A stretch of DNA of 64,000 bases, from NCBI RefSeq assembly GCF_014534685.1, contig NZ_JACVVX010000005.1, positions 248,001 to 312,000 on the forward strand, written 5' to 3'. Source of the DNA: Oryzicola mucosus (lineage in GTDB: Bacteria; Pseudomonadota; Alphaproteobacteria; Rhizobiales; Rhizobiaceae). Position 1 is the first letter of the stretch. Each line of letters starts with the position of its first letter. Below are positions 60,491 to 64,000 of the stretch, piece after piece. The notes under the pieces are model-generated. The model was not told the DNA's origin and did no database searches. It saw only the letters and a list, made by a program, of their open reading frames with translations. The translations under genes were made by a program, and so were the position numbers.

Positions 60491-61762
60491 ATGGCCAATC
60501 TCAAAGATCATCTCGGCAGGCCTGTCGTCGCCGTCACCGGCATCGGCGTCGTCACCTCGCTTGGCATCGGCAAGGCAGACAACTGGGCTGCGCTGACTTC
60601 CGGAAAGTCGGGCATCCACCCCATCACGCGCTTCCCCATCGACCACCTCAACACCCAGATGGCGGGCACAGTCGATTTTCTGGAATCGAGTTCGAAAGGC
60701 GCTGCCGCCCTCACCTATGAACTCGCCGAGTCTGCTGCGCGCGAAGCAATAGAAGAGGCCGGTTTCAGCGAAGACGATTTTGGCGGCCCGCTTTTCCTCG
60801 CCTCCCCGCCGGTCGAACTCGACTGGCACGACCGCCTGGCGCTGTTCGAGGCTGCCGATGAAGAAACGAGCTACAACCGCGTGCTATCGGCAGCGCGCCG
60901 TCTGAATTCGCCCGAGGTCTTCGAAAGCACGCAGTTCGGCTCGATTGCCGACCGCCTGGCCGAGAAGCTGGGCACAACCGGCCTGCCAATCACCTTGTCG
61001 ACGGCCTGCGCGTCGGGTGCTACCGCCATCCAGCTTGGCGTCGAAGCCATCCGCCGCGGCGAATGCGACCGGGCACTGTCGATCGGCGCGGACGGCTCAG
61101 CCACTGCCGAAGCGCTGATCCGCTTCTCGCTGCTGTCTGCTCTGTCGACAAACAGCGGCCCGCCCAGCAAGGCATCAAAACCTTTTTCCAAGGACCGCGA
61201 CGGCTTCGTTCTGGCAGAAGGTTCGGCCGCATTGGTATTGGAATCGCTGGAAAGCGCACTGGCGCGCGGTGCCGAGGTGCTTGGGATTTTGCGCGGCTGC
61301 GGCGAAAAATCCGACGATTTCCACCGCACCCGGTCGAAGCCGGACGGCTCGCCGGCCATAGGCGCCGTCAAGGCCGCCCTCGCCGATGCAGGGCTGAGTG
61401 AAGACGAGATCGGTTATGTCAACGCGCATGGCACCTCCACGCCCGAAAACGACAAGATGGAGTATCTGTCGTTGTCGACCGTCTTCGGCGAGCGCATCAA
61501 GTCTATCCCTGTCTCCTCCAACAAGTCGATGATCGGCCATACGCTGTCGGCGGCGGGCGCTATTGAGGCTGCCTTTTCGCTGATGACCATGCGCGAGGGC
61601 GTCATCCCGCCCACCATCAACTACGACAATCCGGACCCGGCTATCGATCTGGACGTGGTGCCGAACGTGAAGCGCGTGGCCCAGGTCAACACCGTTCTGT
61701 CCAACTCCTTCGGCTTTGGCGGTCAGAACACGTGCCTTGTCATGGCACGCGAGCCGGTCTAA
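60491..61762 (+). CDS. fabF1XL: Beta-ketoacyl-ACP synthase FabF1XL
   Basis: A 423-residue condensing enzyme that elongates the acyl chain on AcpXL. The complete triad is present: Cys173 in STACASG, His313 in NAHGTSTPEND and His350 in SNKSMIGHTLSAAGA; the glycine-rich end is SNSFGFGGQN. It is set 12 bases after the catalytically degenerate fabF2XL, so the two probably form a heterodimer. GGGG lies about 6 bases before ATG 60491. Cytoplasmic, very-long-chain fatty acid synthesis. Confidence 0.92.
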   Translation: MANLKDHLGRPVVAVTGIGVVTSLGIGKADNWAALTSGKSGIHPITRFPIDHLNTQMAGTVDFLESSSKGAAALTYELAESAAREAIEEAGFSEDDFGGPLFLASPPVELDWHDRLALFEAADEETSYNRVLSAARRLNSPEVFESTQFGSIADRLAEKLGTTGLPITLSTACASGATAIQLGVEAIRRGECDRALSIGADGSATAEALIRFSLLSALSTNSGPPSKASKPFSKDRDGFVLAEGSAALVLESLESALARGAEVLGILRGCGEKSDDFHRTRSKPDGSPAIGAVKAALADAGLSEDEIGYVNAHGTSTPENDKMEYLSLSTVFGERIKSIPVSSNKSMIGHTLSAAGAIEAAFSLMTMREGVIPPTINYDNPDPAIDLDVVPNVKRVAQVNTVLSNSFGFGGQNTCLVMAREPV

Positions 61763-61887
61763 ACGGCACGACCAAACACCGCACATCGATTGTTTGCGCG
61801 GCAAGGCGATTGACATCGCAACATCGCTGCCATGGAACCGTTGGCAGAGGTCCGCAAACAGGCCGGTAACCAGGGATACCATCGCTC

Positions 61888-62916
61888 ATGCGCGCATTGC
61901 AGCTGATCGACGACCGCAAGCTCGAGCAGGTCGACATCGCCCCGCCCCCGGAGCCGGGCATCGGCGAAGTCACCTTGCGGATCAAAGCTGTGGCGCTCAA
62001 CCACATCGACGTCTGGGGCTGGCGCGGCATGGCTTTCGCCAAGCGCAAGCTGCCGCTGACCATAGGGGCTGAAGCCTCCGGCGAGGTCGATGCCATAGGG
62101 CCCGGCGTGAGCGGCCTAGTACCCGGTCAACTCGTCTCGATCTATGGCGCCCGCACCTGCGGCCTCTGCAAAGCCTGCCGCGACGGCCGCGACAATCTCT
62201 GCGAACATGTCGGCGGTGTGCACGGCTTCCATCTCGACGGCTTTGCGCAGGAAAAGATCAACCTGCCCGCTCGCCTTCTGGTCCCCGCGCCTCCCGGCGT
62301 CGATGCCATCGGCGCAGCTGTCGCGCCGGTCACCTTCGGCACGGTCGAGCACATGCTGTTCGACAACGCAAAACTTCAGCCGGGCGAGACGATCCTCATC
62401 CATGCCGGTGGCTCCGGTATCGGCAGCGCGGCGATCCAGTTGGCCAAAAAAATGGGCTGCACCGTCATCACCACGGTCGGTTCGGATGAGAAGATCGAGC
62501 CGGCCAAGGCGCTGGGCGCCGATCACGTCATCAACTATCGCACCGACCGTTTCGAAGGCGTCGTCCGCAAGATCACCAAGAAGAAGGGGGTCGACGTGGT
62601 CTTCGAGCATGTCGGCAAGGACACCTGGGCCGGATCGATGTTTTCGCTCAAGCGCGGCGGACGTCTCGTAACCTGCGGTTCGACGTCGGGCGTTTCGACA
62701 GAAATCAACCTGATGATGCTGTTCCAGCAGCAGTTGAAGCTGCTCGGCTCCTTTGGCTGCCGGATGGAGAACATGGCCAACGCCATGCAGAAGATGGCCG
62801 CAGGCCTTGTGCGTCCCGTGATCGACACCGAGGTCGATTTCCAGTCCATCGACGCCGCGTTGAAGCGCATGGAAGGCCGTGACGTGTTCGGCAAGATCAT
62901 CCTGCATGTCGGCTGA
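61888..62916 (+). CDS. adhXL: Zinc-binding MDR oxidoreductase of the acpXL cluster (AdhXL)
   Basis: A 342-residue medium-chain dehydrogenase/reductase. The structural zinc lobe is CGLCKACRDGRDNLCEH (four Cys). The NADPH fold has HAGGSGIGSAAIQLAK (GxGxxG-type). The catalytic-zinc position reads ALNHIDVWG with Asn instead of Cys, as in quinone oxidoreductase-like members, so it may reduce an enoyl or keto group without catalytic zinc. In rhizobia the matching gene adh2XL lies between fabF1XL and lpxXL, as here. 125 bases separate it from fabF1XL. Confidence 0.85.
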   Translation: MRALQLIDDRKLEQVDIAPPPEPGIGEVTLRIKAVALNHIDVWGWRGMAFAKRKLPLTIGAEASGEVDAIGPGVSGLVPGQLVSIYGARTCGLCKACRDGRDNLCEHVGGVHGFHLDGFAQEKINLPARLLVPAPPGVDAIGAAVAPVTFGTVEHMLFDNAKLQPGETILIHAGGSGIGSAAIQLAKKMGCTVITTVGSDEKIEPAKALGADHVINYRTDRFEGVVRKITKKKGVDVVFEHVGKDTWAGSMFSLKRGGRLVTCGSTSGVSTEINLMMLFQQQLKLLGSFGCRMENMANAMQKMAAGLVRPVIDTEVDFQSIDAALKRMEGRDVFGKIILHVG

Positions 62917-62928
62917 TCCCACGCTGCG

Positions 62929-63912
62929 ATGAAAACCAGCGGTTTCACCTTCAAGGCAGCGAAGGCGCTGCGCCAGTTCAACTATTGGCTCATCGCGCAG
63001 GTAGCCTTCGTCTTCCTGAAACTGCTCCGGCTGTTCCCAGCCGACGCGGCTTTGAACTTCGCGGATAAAGCGGCGCGCAAGGTCGGTCCCTGGTTCGGCC
63101 GCCATCGCGTCGCCGTCGACAATCTGCGCAAGGCGTTTCCCGAGAAAGCGGAAGACGAAATACAGGCCATTGCCTCCGACATGTGGGGCAACATGGCGCG
63201 CCTTGGTGCGGAATACATTTTCCTGGATCAATTGTTCGACTTCGATGTCGACGCGCCGGGAAAAGGCCGCATCGAGGTGGTCGGCGCAGAGTATTTCGAC
63301 CGCATCGCCGGCGAGGCGGAGCCGCATATCATCTTCACAGGCCACCTCGGCAATTTCGAACTGCTGCCTATCGCGGCAGCGAGCTACGACATGCAGGTGA
63401 CCGCGCTGTTCCGTCCGCCAAACAACCCCTATCTGGCCGACTATATCCTGTCCAAGCGCACGAAAACGATGGGGTCGTTGCTGCCGTCGGTGCGTGGTGC
63501 CTCGTTTGCGCTCGCCAATATTCTCGACAAAGGCGGGAATGTCGGCATCCTGGTTGACCAGAAATTCAGCAAAGGCCTGCGCACGACCTTTTTTGGCCGC
63601 GAATGCGAGACCAATCCGGTGCTCGGCATGCTGGCACGGCACTACAAATGCGACGTCTATCCGGCGCGCTGTATCCGGCTGCCGAACAATCGCTATCGAC
63701 TGCAACTCGAGGAAAAGCTCGACCTGCCCCGCCGCACGGACGGTTCCGTTGACGTACATGCCACAACGCAGATGCTCAACGACACCGTGGAGCGCTGGGT
63801 GCGCGAGGATCCCGGCCAGTGGATGTGGTTTCATAAGCGTTGGCAGTTAAGCAACAATCCGCGCAAACGCGGGCGGTTCGCGCCTGAAACCGCAAAAGAT
63901 CGGAACACCTGA
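62929..63912 (+). CDS. lpxXL: Lipid A very-long-chain acyltransferase LpxXL
   Basis: A 327-residue HtrB/LpxL-family acyltransferase that moves the C28 acyl chain from AcpXL to the lipid A precursor at the inner membrane. One N-terminal membrane helix (about 20-40) anchors it. The catalytic HX4E motif is His139-Glu144 in GHLGNFE, and VDQKFSKG plus the NPVLGMLARHY region follow the family. ATG 62929 lies 12 bases after the adhXL stop, without a good ribosome site, suggesting coupling. Last complete gene of the window. Confidence 0.92.
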   Translation: MKTSGFTFKAAKALRQFNYWLIAQVAFVFLKLLRLFPADAALNFADKAARKVGPWFGRHRVAVDNLRKAFPEKAEDEIQAIASDMWGNMARLGAEYIFLDQLFDFDVDAPGKGRIEVVGAEYFDRIAGEAEPHIIFTGHLGNFELLPIAAASYDMQVTALFRPPNNPYLADYILSKRTKTMGSLLPSVRGASFALANILDKGGNVGILVDQKFSKGLRTTFFGRECETNPVLGMLARHYKCDVYPARCIRLPNNRYRLQLEEKLDLPRRTDGSVDVHATTQMLNDTVERWVREDPGQWMWFHKRWQLSNNPRKRGRFAPETAKDRNT

Positions 63913-64000
63913 TTCTCGCGAAGAGTTTATTAGGCTTTCCGCAACGAAAGCCGCATTTGCGTCGTTCCTTCATCACGAGAGGAAAGCCATCAAGGTATCC

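Noticed and set aside
62116-63834. 572-codon antisense frame across adhXL and lpxXL
   Set aside because: It is a shadow of two genes with clear motifs.
63930-63952. GGCTTTC/GAAAGCC hairpin after lpxXL as terminator
   Set aside because: A 7 bp stem exists but no U-tract follows, and the window ends before context can be judged.
1-64000. CRISPR arrays, prophage, insertion sequences, tRNA or rRNA genes
   Set aside because: No regular repeat-spacer pattern, transposase or integrase motif, or tRNA/rRNA signature was seen on either strand.

Overview
The window looks like ordinary chromosome from an alphaproteobacterium of the Hyphomicrobiales (Rhizobiales), probably near Mesorhizobium, Aminobacter or another Phyllobacteriaceae genus. 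The marker genes are ndvB/ndvA (cyclic beta-1,2-glucan), the acpXL-lpxXL cluster (very-long-chain fatty acid of lipid A), RirA with its three cluster cysteines, an hmu haem-uptake locus with HmuP, and a type-B PutA beside PutR. The genus is inferred from gene content; no rRNA, tRNA, IS element, prophage or CRISPR array was seen.

Layout. 1-6586: 3' part of parE, a small HdeD-like membrane protein, and metH with a perfect 9+9 bp operator dyad over its promoter. 6635-12271: a zinc island with an ABC importer (znuC-znuB-znuA order), a P1B-2 zinc/cadmium exporter and its divergent MerR regulator. 12268-18830: flavin reductase and nitroreductase, a secreted protein of unknown function with three internal repeats, thrS, yidD with a SufU-like scaffold, and folE-hisI. 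18878-30270: an isolated ccmC, then ndvA and the 8.5 kb ndvB. 30614-38659: mixed single genes (ridA, a DUF442 protein, a degenerate FAH-like protein, a metallo-beta-lactamase fold protein, an orphan NarL/LuxR response regulator, a MaoC protein, a HerA-like ATPase, a phasin, DUF445 and GNAT proteins).

38906-47065 is an iron/haem island. RirA is encoded next to the operon hmuP-hmuS-hmuT-hmuU-hmuV. Divergent from hmuP are the TonB-dependent receptor hmuR, a secreted four-cysteine protein, a small unknown ORF and the haem oxygenase hmuQ. TGA-N9-TCA (IRO-type) sites lie at the hmuP/hmuR promoter region and upstream of rirA. A second, Irr/ICE-like site lies upstream of rirA.

47121-53856 holds catabolism: putA with divergent putR, kdgK and gabD. 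54108-58825 encodes an AEC carrier, a 1009-residue secreted caspase-like protease with nine WA-type TPR units, and a secreted histidine phosphatase. 58946-63912 is the acpXL cluster: acyl carrier protein, two ketosynthases, an oxidoreductase and the acyltransferase. One ketosynthase keeps Cys-His-His; its partner has lost all three positions, which suggests a KS-alpha/chain-length-factor style pair. The dehydratase gene usual in rhizobial acpXL clusters is not present.

The least explained items are the caspase-TPR protein, the inactive ketosynthase partner, the shortened FAH-like protein, the HerA-like ATPase with a C-terminal winged helix, and the two unknown proteins inside the haem operon.
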